This document shows positions 53,290-62,450 of a stretch of 64,000 nt of DNA, piece after piece. The notes under the pieces are model-generated. The model had not been told where the DNA came from. It saw only the letters and a list, made by a program, of their open reading frames with translations, and made no database searches. Each line of letters opens with the position of its first letter. The first letter of the stretch is position 1. A program made the position numbers and the translations under genes. This stretch comes from Porticoccus sp950063125 (GTDB taxonomy: Bacteria > Pseudomonadota > Gammaproteobacteria > Pseudomonadales > Porticoccaceae), in the NCBI RefSeq assembly GCF_963973895.1, contig NZ_CAXBBF010000003.1; one strand, given 5' to 3'.

Positions 53290-54594
53290 TTAAGCTATTG
53301 CCGTCTTGACCAGACGGGCAAAATAAAAGCCGTCATGGCCATCAATCTGTGGCATCAATTGGCGCCCGGCAGAAGTTGCCATGCCTGCCTCGGTGGCCAC
53401 AGGTTCGACATGGACAGAATGGTTGTCTCTGGCGAATTCTGCGATGACCTGATCATTTTCCTGGGCCAGTGTGGAGCAGGTCGCGTAAAGTAAAACGCCG
53501 CCCTCTGCCAACAGTGGCCACAGTGCCCTCAACAGGGATAACTGCAAGGTGGCCAGCTTAGCAATATCCGTTGGCCTGCGCATTAGTTTCACATCCGGGT
53601 GTCGGCGGATAACACCCGTGGCGGAGCAGGGTGCATCCAGTAAAATTCGATCGAAGGGGTGCCCATCCCACCAGCTGGCTATATCGGCGGTATCTGCGGC
53701 GATCAGCTTGGCTTGCAAACCAAGTCTCAGCAGGTTATCGGTGACCCGCGTCAGTCGTTCTGCTGCGATGTCGATGGCAATGACGTCGCCCTGATTATTA
53801 AGCAGCTCGAGTATGTGGCCGGTTTTGCCACCCGGTGCACAACAGGCGTCCAAGACGCGCTGACCAGACCTGGGCGCCAGTAGCTGGGCCGCCAGCTGGG
53901 CCGCCTCATCTTGCACGCTCACTTGACCCTCGGCAAAACCGGGTAAGTTAATAACATCACAGGGTTGCTGCAGGGTGATACCGACATCACTGAATGGGGT
54001 GGGATATGCCTGGATATCTGCCTCTGCAAGTGTCGAGAGATATTGGTCCCGGCTGCAGCGGATCTGGTTTACCCGCAGGGTCATGGGGGGCTGATGGTTG
54101 TTGGCCGCCACCAGTTGATCTACCTGCTCCGGCCAGGCCGCTTGCCATAGGTCAATGAGCCAATCAGGGTGTGCGGTCTGGAATTCACGACTACCCCCCA
54201 GCTTGATATCGAGTGTGGCGCGCTCACGTAAAAATCGTCGCAGGACCGCGTTGGCAAGACCTTTGGCCCAGTTTTTTTTCAGGTTCTGACAGGTGGCTAC
54301 GGCTTCATTAACTGCTGCGTGAGGGGGAATCCGGGTTTCGAGTAACTGATAAAGCGAACAGGCTAGGGTTGCCTCTATGTCAAAATCCTTTGCCTTGAAG
54401 GGTTTTGCCAGCAATTCTGCGAGGTAAACAGACAGTCGCGGGTAGAACCGCAATGTGCCATAACACAGCTGTTGCAACAGCCCGCGATCGCGGTCATCTA
54501 CTTTGGCCAGGTACTCGGGTAGAAGTGTATTGAGTGAGCCCTCTCCCCGCAGCACAGACGCGATAATTTTAGCGGTAGCCACCCTGACATTCAT
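53290..54594 (-). CDS. rsmB: 16S rRNA (cytosine967-C5)-methyltransferase RsmB
   Basis: A 434-residue protein: an N-terminal NusB-like RNA-binding domain (DRGLLQQLCYGTLRFYPRL, core LLQQLCYGTLR) and a SAM methyltransferase domain with DACCAPGGKTGHILELL (core CCAPGGKTGH) and the two catalytic cysteines, one in that motif context and one in DAPCSATGVIRRHPDVK. The ATG at 54594 overlaps the fmt stop (ATGA), the usual fmt-rsmB coupling. Confidence 0.96.
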   Translation of the reverse strand: MNVRVATAKIIASVLRGEGSLNTLLPEYLAKVDDRDRGLLQQLCYGTLRFYPRLSVYLAELLAKPFKAKDFDIEATLACSLYQLLETRIPPHAAVNEAVATCQNLKKNWAKGLANAVLRRFLRERATLDIKLGGSREFQTAHPDWLIDLWQAAWPEQVDQLVAANNHQPPMTLRVNQIRCSRDQYLSTLAEADIQAYPTPFSDVGITLQQPCDVINLPGFAEGQVSVQDEAAQLAAQLLAPRSGQRVLDACCAPGGKTGHILELLNNQGDVIAIDIAAERLTRVTDNLLRLGLQAKLIAADTADIASWWDGHPFDRILLDAPCSATGVIRRHPDVKLMRRPTDIAKLATLQLSLLRALWPLLAEGGVLLYATCSTLAQENDQVIAEFARDNHSVHVEPVATEAGMATSAGRQLMPQIDGHDGFYFARLVKTAIA

Positions 54595-55535
54595 GTGCCC
54601 ATTACCGTACCCGGGGAAAACAGATCGGCATGTGCATTGAGCACTTCTCCCGCGTGGAGCGGCTTCTTGCCGGGCAGTTGCAGTGCCGTGATTAACAGGC
54701 ACCCTTCACCGGTTTGTACCAGAATACCGGATTTATCGGTATGAATGATCGTACCCGGCACTACCTTGCGGTCTTGATTTGGCACCGCGACACCCTTCCA
54801 GATACGGATTCGTTCTCCCGAGAGCGTGCTGTAACAGATCGGGAAAGGATTAAAGGCGCGAATTTTCAAAACCAGGGTTTTGACAGGCTCATGCCAGTTT
54901 ACCAAGGCTTCCTGCTTGGTAATTTTTGGTGCGTAATTGCTCTGCTCGTCATCCTGTTTCTCCGCCACAACCTTTCCCTGTGCAATCTCGTCCAGGACCG
55001 TGAGCAGGGCGTCGGGGCCGATCCCGGCCAGTTTGTCATGGAGGGATCCGGCATCATCATCCGCTTCTATGGGGCAGCGGGCCTTGAGCAGCATATCGCC
55101 GGTGTCCAGGCCTTCGGCCATCTGCATAATGGTTACCCCGGTTTCGGTATCTCCGGCTTCTATGGCGCGCTGGATGGGGGCGGCACCTCGCCAGCGGGGC
55201 AACAGCGAGGCGTGGACATTGATGCATCCGTATACGGGGATAGCCAACACAGCCTTTGGCAAAAGCAGGCCGTAGGCCACAACCACAATGATGTCGGCAT
55301 TATAGTTGGCCAGGATTTGCTGCTCCGCCGCCGCTTTCAGGCTGAGTGGCTGATGAACAGGTATCTGCTGATCGGTAGCCAGCAACTTGACCGGGCTGGC
55401 AGTGAGTTTTTTGCCGCGCCCGGCGGGGCGATCAGGCTGTGTGAATACGGCGACCACCTGGTGGGATGGACAATCCAGTAATGCTCGGAGGTGTGATGCT
55501 GCAAATTGCGGGGTGCCGGCAAATACGATTCGCAA
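54591..55535 (-). CDS. fmt: Methionyl-tRNA formyltransferase
   Basis: Formylates initiator Met-tRNA using 10-formyl-THF, 314 residues. The hydrolase motif is NVHASLLPRWRGAAPI (Asn, His), and GDTETGVTIMQMAEGLDTGDML (core ETGVTIMQMAEGLDTGD) carries the Asp. The C-terminal OB-like domain is present. The start is TTG at 55535 with GAGGA seven bases upstream; the frame can extend to a TTG at 55559, which has a worse ribosome site. It follows def in the def-fmt-rsmB-trkA-trkH direction. Confidence 0.95.
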   Translation of the reverse strand: MRIVFAGTPQFAASHLRALLDCPSHQVVAVFTQPDRPAGRGKKLTASPVKLLATDQQIPVHQPLSLKAAAEQQILANYNADIIVVVAYGLLLPKAVLAIPVYGCINVHASLLPRWRGAAPIQRAIEAGDTETGVTIMQMAEGLDTGDMLLKARCPIEADDDAGSLHDKLAGIGPDALLTVLDEIAQGKVVAEKQDDEQSNYAPKITKQEALVNWHEPVKTLVLKIRAFNPFPICYSTLSGERIRIWKGVAVPNQDRKVVPGTIIHTDKSGILVQTGEGCLLITALQLPGKKPLHAGEVLNAHADLFSPGTVMGT

Positions 55536-55565
55536 AGAAGGGTCCTCAGTGTCGACCAACCGGTG

Positions 55566-56072
55566 TCAGTCTTGTTGACGGTGGAGTTTTTCCAGTTTTT
55601 GCCTGATTCGCTGCCGTTTGATGGGCGACAGGTAATCTACGAAAAGCTTGCCGTCGAGGTGGTCAATTTCGTGCTGGATACAGACAGCCAGCAGACCTTC
55701 CGGCTCAAGCACGTAGGGCTGCCCCTCCCGGTCGAGCGCGCTCAGACGAATATGTTCAGGACGTTGGATGGTTTCATAAAAACCGGGCACTGACAGACAG
55801 CCTTCCTGATGTGGGCAGGTAATGTCGTCCAGTATTTCTACCTGTGGATTGATCATCACAATCGGCTGGTCGCCCTCATCTGATAAATCCATGACCACAA
55901 TCCGCTTGTCGACGTTGACCTGGGTAGCAGCAAGGCCAATGCCGTTAGCCTGATACATGGTTTCCAGCATATCGGCCACCAGCGATCTGGTGTTCTGATC
56001 GATTTCTGCTACGGGAGCAGCCCTGATACGCAGTCGTGGGTCAGGAAATTCAAGGATGTTGAGTATTGACAT
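55566..56072 (-). CDS. def: Peptide deformylase
   Basis: A 168-residue Fe2+/Zn2+ hydrolase that removes the N-formyl group from new proteins. The three motifs are GIGLAATQV, EGCLSVPG (metal Cys) and QHEIDHLDG (metal His pair, catalytic Glu). It begins MSILNILEFPDPRLR, the standard start. It is divergent from the LysM gene across 134 bases. Confidence 0.97.
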   Translation of the reverse strand: MSILNILEFPDPRLRIRAAPVAEIDQNTRSLVADMLETMYQANGIGLAATQVNVDKRIVVMDLSDEGDQPIVMINPQVEILDDITCPHQEGCLSVPGFYETIQRPEHIRLSALDREGQPYVLEPEGLLAVCIQHEIDHLDGKLFVDYLSPIKRQRIRQKLEKLHRQQD

Positions 56073-56206
56073 TTGTTTGTGACGAGTTTCTAGCAATCTG
56101 GCGTAAACCACTGCTAACATAAGGCCAATGGAGCGGAATATCACTTAATATAGTCGAGTGAGAAGTATACACACAATCCGGATATAGCACACAGGACGGC
56201 CATAAG

Positions 56207-57226
56207 ATGAAAAAAACATTGTTGGGAATAGTAGCTGCTTGCGCTATTGCAATTGCCGCCATTGCTGCAGAGGCACCCTTTAATGAGGATGTCCCTGAAA
56301 AATATACCGTGAAGAAAGGAGACACCCTGTGGGATATCTCTGATCTATATCTGCGGGATCCCTGGTTATGGCCTGAAATCTGGTACGCTAACCCTCAGAT
56401 TGCGAACCCCCATCTGATTTACCCCGGTGACATCATTTCCATGGTCTATATCGACGGCCGTCCCCGTTTGATGCTGGAGAAGCGTGACCGGCGGGTAAAA
56501 CTGTCTCCCGAAGTGAAGGTTGTGCCTGAGTCGGAGGCCATTCCGGCACTGCCGCTGGATATCATCAACAGTTTTCTGACCCGCAACCGTATTGTCACCC
56601 AGGAAGAAATCGATAGAGCTCCTTACGTGGTGGCGGGCTATGAGAAAAAACTGCTCTCCGGATCGGGAGATACGTTCTACGCCCGTGGTCAGTTTGATGA
56701 AACCCCGACCTACGGACTCTACCGGGTTGGTGAGCCCTATCTGGATCCGGTGACCCAGGAAATATTGGGCATACGCGCGCAGGATGTGGGGTCCGCCAAG
56801 GTGCAAAGAGTGGCCGATGATGTAGCCACCATGCTGGCGACCCGATCCCTTGAGGAAGTGCGTATTGGAGAGCGCCTGCTCCCCCATGAAGAGCGACCAC
56901 TCAATTCCATCTTTTACCCCAGTGCGCCCGAGTCTACGGTTGAGGGTGAGATTATGGCTGTTGAGGGTGGTATCACCCAGGTTGGGCACCTTGACGTGGT
57001 ATCTATTAACCGGGGTGAGCGCGAAGGCCTCGAAGCGGGAAATATTCTGGCCATCTTCAAACGTGGAGAGCAAGTAACTGACTATATCGCCAAGGAAAAA
57101 ATAAATCTGCCTAACGAGCAGGCCGGTTTGTTAATGATATTCCGCGCGTTTGAAAAAATGAGTTATGGTCTGGTGATCAAGGCCGAGCGCCCTCTGGCGG
57201 TAAACGATATTGTCAAAAACCCCTAG
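56207..57226 (+). CDS. LysM-domain peptidoglycan-binding protein
   Basis: A 339-residue exported protein with an N-terminal signal peptide (cleavage near AIAAEA) and a LysM motif at about residues 33-85 (YTVKKGDTLWDISDLYLRDPWLWPEIW, core KKGDTLWDIS). The remaining 250 residues have no assigned role. The gene regularly lies next to def and dprA in Pseudomonas and relatives. It binds peptidoglycan in the periplasm, with no known enzyme activity. Confidence 0.9.
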   Translation: MKKTLLGIVAACAIAIAAIAAEAPFNEDVPEKYTVKKGDTLWDISDLYLRDPWLWPEIWYANPQIANPHLIYPGDIISMVYIDGRPRLMLEKRDRRVKLSPEVKVVPESEAIPALPLDIINSFLTRNRIVTQEEIDRAPYVVAGYEKKLLSGSGDTFYARGQFDETPTYGLYRVGEPYLDPVTQEILGIRAQDVGSAKVQRVADDVATMLATRSLEEVRIGERLLPHEERPLNSIFYPSAPESTVEGEIMAVEGGITQVGHLDVVSINRGEREGLEAGNILAIFKRGEQVTDYIAKEKINLPNEQAGLLMIFRAFEKMSYGLVIKAERPLAVNDIVKNP

Positions 57227-57240
57227 GCAGCGGGGTAACT

Positions 57241-57268
57241 AAAACGCCGACCTGTGTCGGCGTTTTTT
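57241..57268 (+). terminator. Terminator after the LysM gene
   Basis: AAACGCCGAC, a CTGT loop and GTCGGCGTTTTTT, 14 bases after the stop. It separates the LysM gene from dprA. Confidence 0.92.
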
Positions 57269-57309
57269 ATGGGCAACGGATATCAAGCAGGTAAGGGAGT
57301 ACCAACTCA

Positions 57310-58407
57310 ATGGACAGGGAGTCCAAAGCAGCACTAGTTATGGCCTTTCTCGATGGATGCTCACCCGCCGACAGCGTCAGATTGTGTCGGTCGGTGGGTT
57401 CCTTTGTCGAGGCAGCTGCTCAGGCAGAAGACTATTTTTCCTCTGGTTTCGCCAGTCAGTCGGGAAAGCATTTCCGAAAACACCATAATAATCGGGCGGA
57501 ACGGGAAGATCGGGCAGAGCAAGTGCTGGATTGGTGCCGGCATAATCAGGTGACCTGCCTCAATTTGCTCGATCCGGATTACCCTCCACTTTTGCAGGAA
57601 CTGAGCGTTCCTCCACCCCTGTTGTTTATTCGTGGTGATGCGCAACTTCTCTCCATGCCACAAATCGCCATTGTTGGTAGTCGCAATGCCAGCCCCGGTG
57701 GACTGGGCAATGCCCGGGCCTTTGCCACCGCTTTGGCGGCCAGTGGCTTTGTAATCACCAGTGGTCTGGCGTTGGGCATTGATGGAGCGGCCCATGATGG
57801 CGCCCTGCAAACGGGCAAAACCATCGCTGTGCTGGGGACCGGTCTGGATGTGATCTACCCTCGCCGACACGATGATTTGTATCGGCGGATAATTGATCAG
57901 GGTGGTGCGGTCGTCAGTGAGTTTTTGCCAGAAACACCACCCCTGGCGGGCAATTTTCCCCGGCGCAACCGGATAATTAGTGGTCTGAGTTTGGGTATTC
58001 TGGTGGTTGAGGCGGCATTGAGGAGCGGGTCGCTGATCACTGCCCGGTACGGTCTGGAACAGGGACGTGAAGTCTTTGCCATTCCCGGTTCGATCCATAG
58101 TGCTTTCAGTAAAGGCACCCACCAGCTGCTCAAACAGGGCGCAACTCTGGTGGAATCAGCAGCGGATATTGCAGAGCAACTGGGTGGTCTGCTGGCCTCT
58201 ATAGTGCCGGACGTTAAAACAGGTCAGCCACCGTCGACAGAAGCAAGACAGGTCCTGCTGGAGGCGATGGGATTCGACCCGGTTGATATGGATATGCTTG
58301 TGCAACGTACGGCCATGCCAGTGAATACGTTGACACAGGAGCTGCTGTTGCTGGAACTGGAGGGCGCTATTGCCGCTGGGCAGGGAATCTATCAGCGGTT
58401 GCGTTAG
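57310..58407 (+). CDS. dprA: DNA-processing protein DprA
   Basis: A 365-residue protein that loads RecA on incoming single-strand DNA during natural transformation. It has an N-terminal SAM-like region, the Rossmann core (IAIVGSRNASPGG, FVITSGLALGIDGAAHDGAL, core SGLALGIDGAAH, GTGLDVIYPRRH, FPRRNRIISGLSLG), and the C-terminal winged-helix DprA domain. The start is ATG at 57310 with AGGGAG upstream at long spacing. Its presence alone does not show competence. Confidence 0.95.
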   Translation: MDRESKAALVMAFLDGCSPADSVRLCRSVGSFVEAAAQAEDYFSSGFASQSGKHFRKHHNNRAEREDRAEQVLDWCRHNQVTCLNLLDPDYPPLLQELSVPPPLLFIRGDAQLLSMPQIAIVGSRNASPGGLGNARAFATALAASGFVITSGLALGIDGAAHDGALQTGKTIAVLGTGLDVIYPRRHDDLYRRIIDQGGAVVSEFLPETPPLAGNFPRRNRIISGLSLGILVVEAALRSGSLITARYGLEQGREVFAIPGSIHSAFSKGTHQLLKQGATLVESAADIAEQLGGLLASIVPDVKTGQPPSTEARQVLLEAMGFDPVDMDMLVQRTAMPVNTLTQELLLLELEGAIAAGQGIYQRLR

Positions 58408-58531
58408 CAGATGGCCCTTCTCATGGGATTCACACATTGATGAGCAACAAACCCTCCTGTTAACAGGCGCATTTTATTGCGAAATTCCCCAGGTTCCGGT
58501 AGCCTGCCGCGTTTTACAGGGGGATTAAAAA

Positions 58532-59038
58532 ATGAACAAACCCTTTATTGCCATCCTGATGGGTTCGGACTCGGACCTGCCAGTCATGGAAGCCAGCTTT
58601 GAAGTGCTCAAAAAGTTCGAGGTGCCCTTTGAAGTTAAAGTATCGTCGGCGCATCGAACGCCGGAGGCAACGCACCGTTATGTGAAGGATGCGGACCAGC
58701 GGGGCTGTGCAGCCTTTATATGTGCTGCGGGAATGGCGGCGCATCTGGCGGGTGCCGTTGCAGCCAATACGCTCAAGCCTGTGATTGGGGTGCCTATCAA
58801 TTCATCACTGGATGGCCTTGATGCGCTGCTCTCAACGGTGCAAATGCCCGGTGGCATTCCGGTTGCTACTGTGGCAATCGGCAAGGCAGGTGCAAAGAAC
58901 GCAGCCTATCTGGCAGCCCAGATAATTGGTGTCAGTGATGCTGTGTTGCACCAGAAGCTGCTGGATGAGCGAGCAGATAATGCCCGCGCCATTCTGGAAA
59001 AAGACGCGGCATTACAAGAGAAGCTGAAAAGTCTCTGA
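58532..59038 (+). CDS. purE: N5-carboxyaminoimidazole ribonucleotide mutase PurE
   Basis: Purine synthesis step converting N5-CAIR to CAIR, 168 residues, class I. Signatures are MGSDSDLPVMEASFEVL (core GSDSDLPVM), SSAHRTPEATH with the catalytic His, and GVPINSSLDGLDALLSTVQMPGGIPVATVAIG (core PINSSLDGLDALL, VQMPGGIPVATV). A class I PurE usually needs PurK, which is normally next door, but no purK is adjacent here. Confidence 0.96.
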   Translation: MNKPFIAILMGSDSDLPVMEASFEVLKKFEVPFEVKVSSAHRTPEATHRYVKDADQRGCAAFICAAGMAAHLAGAVAANTLKPVIGVPINSSLDGLDALLSTVQMPGGIPVATVAIGKAGAKNAAYLAAQIIGVSDAVLHQKLLDERADNARAILEKDAALQEKLKSL

Positions 59039-59049
59039 GCCGCGTCTCC

Positions 59050-59607
59050 GTGGGCAATTTTCGTATAATCAGGGCGGTGGATTGTCTGCGTGGCGGAGGG
59101 GTGATGGCCTACCCCACAGAGGCAGTCTGGGGCCTCGGTTGCGACCCGTTTTCTGAGGGAGCCGTTATGCGGCTGTTGGCGCTCAAAAAACGCCGTCGGG
59201 ACATGGGGCTTATCGTAATAGCCGCCTCAATGGCACAGCTGGAACCTTTTTTGGCAGGCATAGCAGTGTCTGATCGCCAGCTACTTGAGGCCAGCTGGCC
59301 GGGTCCACAGACTTGGCTGGTACCCAATAATGGTTATGCACCAACCTGGGTTACCGGTGGCAGAGAAACCCTGGCATTACGCGTGACGAGCCACCCTGTG
59401 GCTGCGGCACTTTGTCATGCTTATGGGGGGGGGCTGATTTCTACGTCGGCCAACCCGCATGGCTTTAGGCCGGCCGTTTCTTTGCTAAAGCTGAACCTTT
59501 ATTTTTACGGTCAGCTTGATTATGTGCTGCCCGGTTCATTGGGTGGCCTGACATCTCCGACACCGATCAAAAACCTGAAAACCGGAGAGATGATTCGGGG
59601 CAGCTGA
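59050..59607 (+). CDS. tsaC: Threonylcarbamoyl-AMP synthase TsaC
   Basis: First step in making the t6A37 tRNA modification, 185 residues, YrdC fold. AYPTEAVWGLGCDPF, LKKRRRDMGLIVIA and STSANPHGFRPA carry the substrate-binding residues. The start is GTG at 59050. It lies 11 bases after purE and may be co-transcribed. Confidence 0.94.
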   Translation: MGNFRIIRAVDCLRGGGVMAYPTEAVWGLGCDPFSEGAVMRLLALKKRRRDMGLIVIAASMAQLEPFLAGIAVSDRQLLEASWPGPQTWLVPNNGYAPTWVTGGRETLALRVTSHPVAAALCHAYGGGLISTSANPHGFRPAVSLLKLNLYFYGQLDYVLPGSLGGLTSPTPIKNLKTGEMIRGS

Positions 59608-59702
59608 TGCCTCGAATTTTACATTGTCGGTAAATTGTCAATGGCGGGTCGGCCTATCACACTGTGTATTATGTGACCTAACCCCATTGTTTTGAGGATC
59701 TC

Positions 59703-60605
59703 ATGACAGATAAAGCGGCCGTTAAACAGTACCTTCTGAATTTGCAGGATCGTATCTGCCATGCCTTACAGCTGGAAGATGATCGCAGCAGGTTTGCAGA
59801 GGAGAACTGGGTTCGTGAAGAGGGTGGTGGCGGTCGCAGTCGAGTGATAGTGGATGGATCGGTATTTGAAAAAGGTGGGGTGAACTTTTCCCACGTCTAT
59901 GGGACACAGCTACCCCCGTCTGCCACCGCAGCCCGGCCGGAACTGGCGGGGCGAAGCTTTGAAGCCATGGGGGTGTCACTGGTGATCCATCCGGAAAATC
60001 CCTATGTCCCCACATCCCATGCGAACGTCAGGTTTTTTATTGCGGAGAAGGAAGGCGAAGAACCCGTATGGTGGTTCGGAGGTGGCTATGATCTAACCCC
60101 CTACTACGGCAATGAGGAAGATTGTCGTCATTGGCACCAGACGGCCCGTGCCGCCTGCCAACCCTTTGGTCCGGAGGTTTATCCCCGTTTCAAACAGTGG
60201 TGTGACGAGTACTTTTTCCTCAAACACCGCAACGAACCCCGTGGGGTTGGTGGCCTGTTTTTCGATGATTATAACCAGGCGGGGTTTGAGCAGAGTTTTG
60301 CCCTGACAAGGGCAGTTGGCGATAGCTATATTGATGCGTATTTGCCTATTGTCCGGCGACGAAAGCATGTTCCTTGGGGGCAGCGCGAGCGCCAGTTTCA
60401 ATTATATCGGCGTGGTCGCTACGTGGAATTTAATCTGGTTTATGACCGGGGAACACTGTTTGGTCTGCAGACGGGCGGCAGGACCGAATCCATTCTCATG
60501 TCGTTGCCGCCATTGGTTCGTTGGGAATACAACTGGCAACCCGAACCCGGCTCCGCCGAGGCGGAGCTCTACCAGTTATATCTGCAACCACGCCAGTGGG
60601 TTTGA
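59703..60605 (+). CDS. hemF: Oxygen-dependent coproporphyrinogen III oxidase
   Basis: Heme pathway enzyme converting coproporphyrinogen III to protoporphyrinogen IX with O2, 300 residues. Signatures include GGGGRSRVIVDGSVFEKGGVNFSHVYG (core GSVFEKGGVNFS), FGGGYDLTPYY, GVGGLFFDD and EFNLVYDRGTLFGLQTGGRTESILMSLPP (core EFNLVYDRGT). It points to an organism able to respire aerobically. Confidence 0.97.
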   Translation: MTDKAAVKQYLLNLQDRICHALQLEDDRSRFAEENWVREEGGGGRSRVIVDGSVFEKGGVNFSHVYGTQLPPSATAARPELAGRSFEAMGVSLVIHPENPYVPTSHANVRFFIAEKEGEEPVWWFGGGYDLTPYYGNEEDCRHWHQTARAACQPFGPEVYPRFKQWCDEYFFLKHRNEPRGVGGLFFDDYNQAGFEQSFALTRAVGDSYIDAYLPIVRRRKHVPWGQRERQFQLYRRGRYVEFNLVYDRGTLFGLQTGGRTESILMSLPPLVRWEYNWQPEPGSAEAELYQLYLQPRQWV

Positions 60606-60628
60606 GTTATACAAAATGGAAGACCAGC

Positions 60629-61477
60629 ATGACTGATCGTTACGCCGTTTTTGGCAATCCTGTGGAGCACAGTAAGTCTCCGCAAATTCACCGGGCCTTT
60701 GCTGCCCAGACAGGCGAAGCGATTGAATACGACAAACAATCTGTGGCGCCAGGTGACTTTTATCGCGCTACGGACACTTTTTTTGCAGAGGGTGGCAAGG
60801 GTCTTAACATCACGGTGCCATTCAAGCAGGAGGCCTATGGTTATGCTGCAAGGCTGACGAATCGTGCCCGCCATGCGGGTGCAGTTAATACCCTGGCCCT
60901 GCAGAACGATGGCACGGTATTGGGGGACAACACCGATGGCATCGGTATGGTCAGAGACCTGCTCGAAAACCTCAACTGGCAGATCAAAGGCAGGAAAGTG
61001 CTGGTTCTCGGTGCCGGTGGTGCAGTGCGCGGGATCCTTGAGCCCCTGCTGGAGCAATTGCCACAGCATGTGGTCATTGCCAACCGCACACTCGCCAAGG
61101 CGCTGCAACTGGCTAAGGGTTTTGCGGAAATGGGTTACTTGCTCGGTTGTGACTATGAGATGCTCGAGGGTCAGCAGTTTGACCTGATCATCAATGGCAC
61201 CAGTGCCAGCCTTGCAGCACAGCTACCGCCCCTCCCCGATGGTCTGCTGGCAGACCAGGCCTGTTGCTACGACATGATGTACGCGGCACAGCCAACGGTA
61301 TTTATGAGCTGGGCCAAACAGCAGGGTGCCGCCGGTGTTGCCGATGGGCTGGGCATGCTGGTCGAACAGGCGGCGGAATCCTTTCGGCTCTGGCGTGGTA
61401 TCAACCCAAACACTGCGCCGGTTATTGCCGAAATTCGCCAGATGCTGATGGACCAGGCCTGTTCGGACACCCCATAA
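60629..61477 (+). CDS. aroE: Shikimate dehydrogenase
   Basis: NADPH-dependent reduction of 3-dehydroshikimate in aromatic amino acid synthesis, 282 residues. The catalytic Lys is in NVTVPFKQEA and the catalytic Asp in GDNTDGIGMV; the NADP Rossmann motif is GAGGAVRGI, with NRT following. The ATG at 60629 lies 23 bases after hemF; the frame is open further upstream inside hemF but is not coding there. Confidence 0.97.
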   Translation: MTDRYAVFGNPVEHSKSPQIHRAFAAQTGEAIEYDKQSVAPGDFYRATDTFFAEGGKGLNITVPFKQEAYGYAARLTNRARHAGAVNTLALQNDGTVLGDNTDGIGMVRDLLENLNWQIKGRKVLVLGAGGAVRGILEPLLEQLPQHVVIANRTLAKALQLAKGFAEMGYLLGCDYEMLEGQQFDLIINGTSASLAAQLPPLPDGLLADQACCYDMMYAAQPTVFMSWAKQQGAAGVADGLGMLVEQAAESFRLWRGINPNTAPVIAEIRQMLMDQACSDTP

Positions 61478-61492
61478 AACATTTTTGCAGCC

Positions 61493-62059
61493 CTATTCTG
61501 CGCCATTGCGCCCGTCATCAGTCTGCTCGGCGAGATACTGATCTTTGAGTTTGACGTAGTTTCCGGGGGAGTAGGAAAAGAACGCTCGCTCTTCGGTAGA
61601 GACCGGCCTCAGTAACCGGCAGGGATTGCCCACATAGAGGTTGCCGCTTTCCAGATGCTTGCCGGGCGGCACTACTGTGCCGGCGCCGATAATCACCTCA
61701 TCCTCTACTACGGCACCATCATTGATAATGGCGCCATTGCCCACCAGAATGTAGCTGCCGAGAGTACAGCCGTGAAGAATGGCGCCGTGGCCAACAATCA
61801 CGTTTTCGCCGATAGTCAGTGGCCAGCCGCCGGGGTTGAAATCGCTTGCATGGGTAATGTGCAATACGGCGGTATCCTGAATATTGGAGCGATTGCCTAC
61901 GGTAATGCGATGCATGTCGCCGCGAATTACGGCCCCGGGCCACACTGAGACATCATCGCCGAGGGTGACACTGCCAATCACAGTCGCTGCCGGATCAATG
62001 TAAACTCGTTCGCCGAGGGTGGGTAAAACACCTTTATAGGGTCGGATATTCTCTGTCAT
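61493..62059 (-). CDS. yrdA: Gamma-carbonic anhydrase-like hexapeptide-repeat protein (YrdA family)
   Basis: A 188-residue left-handed beta-helix protein. Histidines at the zinc-site positions are in AVLHITHA and VIVGHGAILHGC, and VGNPCRLLRPV is the usual tail. Activity in this family is often undetected, so only the fold is certain. ATG at 62059 has AGGAG five bases upstream and is better than the ATG one codon before. It is convergent with aroE, 15 bases apart. Confidence 0.88.
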   Translation of the reverse strand: MTENIRPYKGVLPTLGERVYIDPAATVIGSVTLGDDVSVWPGAVIRGDMHRITVGNRSNIQDTAVLHITHASDFNPGGWPLTIGENVIVGHGAILHGCTLGSYILVGNGAIINDGAVVEDEVIIGAGTVVPPGKHLESGNLYVGNPCRLLRPVSTEERAFFSYSPGNYVKLKDQYLAEQTDDGRNGAE

Positions 62060-62195
62060 CATGACTCCTGCGCTGACTAATGGATCTAGAGCGATATAAT
62101 ACGTTGCCAGATGGCTGGCTTATAGCCGTTGTAGCGATCTGGCATAACGATTGGTTGTATTTTTTCACTTGTCCCCAACCTGAAGGCCTTTCTCG

Positions 62196-62435
62196 ATGTT
62201 TAAAGCTGACAAGCGTTTTATTGCAGGTGCGGTCTGCCCGCGCTGTAACCAGATGGATAAACTGGTGGTTTTCAATGAGGATGGCAAGGATTTCAGGGCC
62301 TGTGTCAGCTGTGATTTTCGAGAGCAGATGTATATACATGGTGCCCCCCGAGAACTGGAAACCCGGGTTAATCTTTCCCCCGAGGAAAGACAGGTTGGCG
62401 TTCAGACAGTGAAGCTCGTCGATCCCAAAAAATGA
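62196..62435 (+). CDS. yheV: YheV-like zinc-ribbon protein (DUF2387)
   Basis: A 79-residue protein with two CxxC pairs, CPRCNQ (14-19) and CVSCDF, that should bind one zinc ion, and the family features FIAGAVCPRC and PVTVKLVDP-like tail QTVKLVDPKK. Its function is unknown. It usually follows prlC (oligopeptidase A), but that gene is absent here. A 110-residue frame overlapping it is noise. Confidence 0.88.
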   Translation: MFKADKRFIAGAVCPRCNQMDKLVVFNEDGKDFRACVSCDFREQMYIHGAPRELETRVNLSPEERQVGVQTVKLVDPKK

Positions 62436-62450
62436 CGAATCCTACCGGCA

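Noticed and set aside
54714..55481. 255-residue open frame opposite fmt
   Set aside because: Fully antisense to fmt, whose motifs are intact; the translated product resembles no family.
57361..58122. 253-residue open frame opposite dprA
   Set aside because: Antisense to dprA and without any protein-like features.
62080..62412. 110-residue frame starting upstream of yheV
   Set aside because: It lies out of frame with the zinc-ribbon protein, whose two CxxC motifs are convincing.
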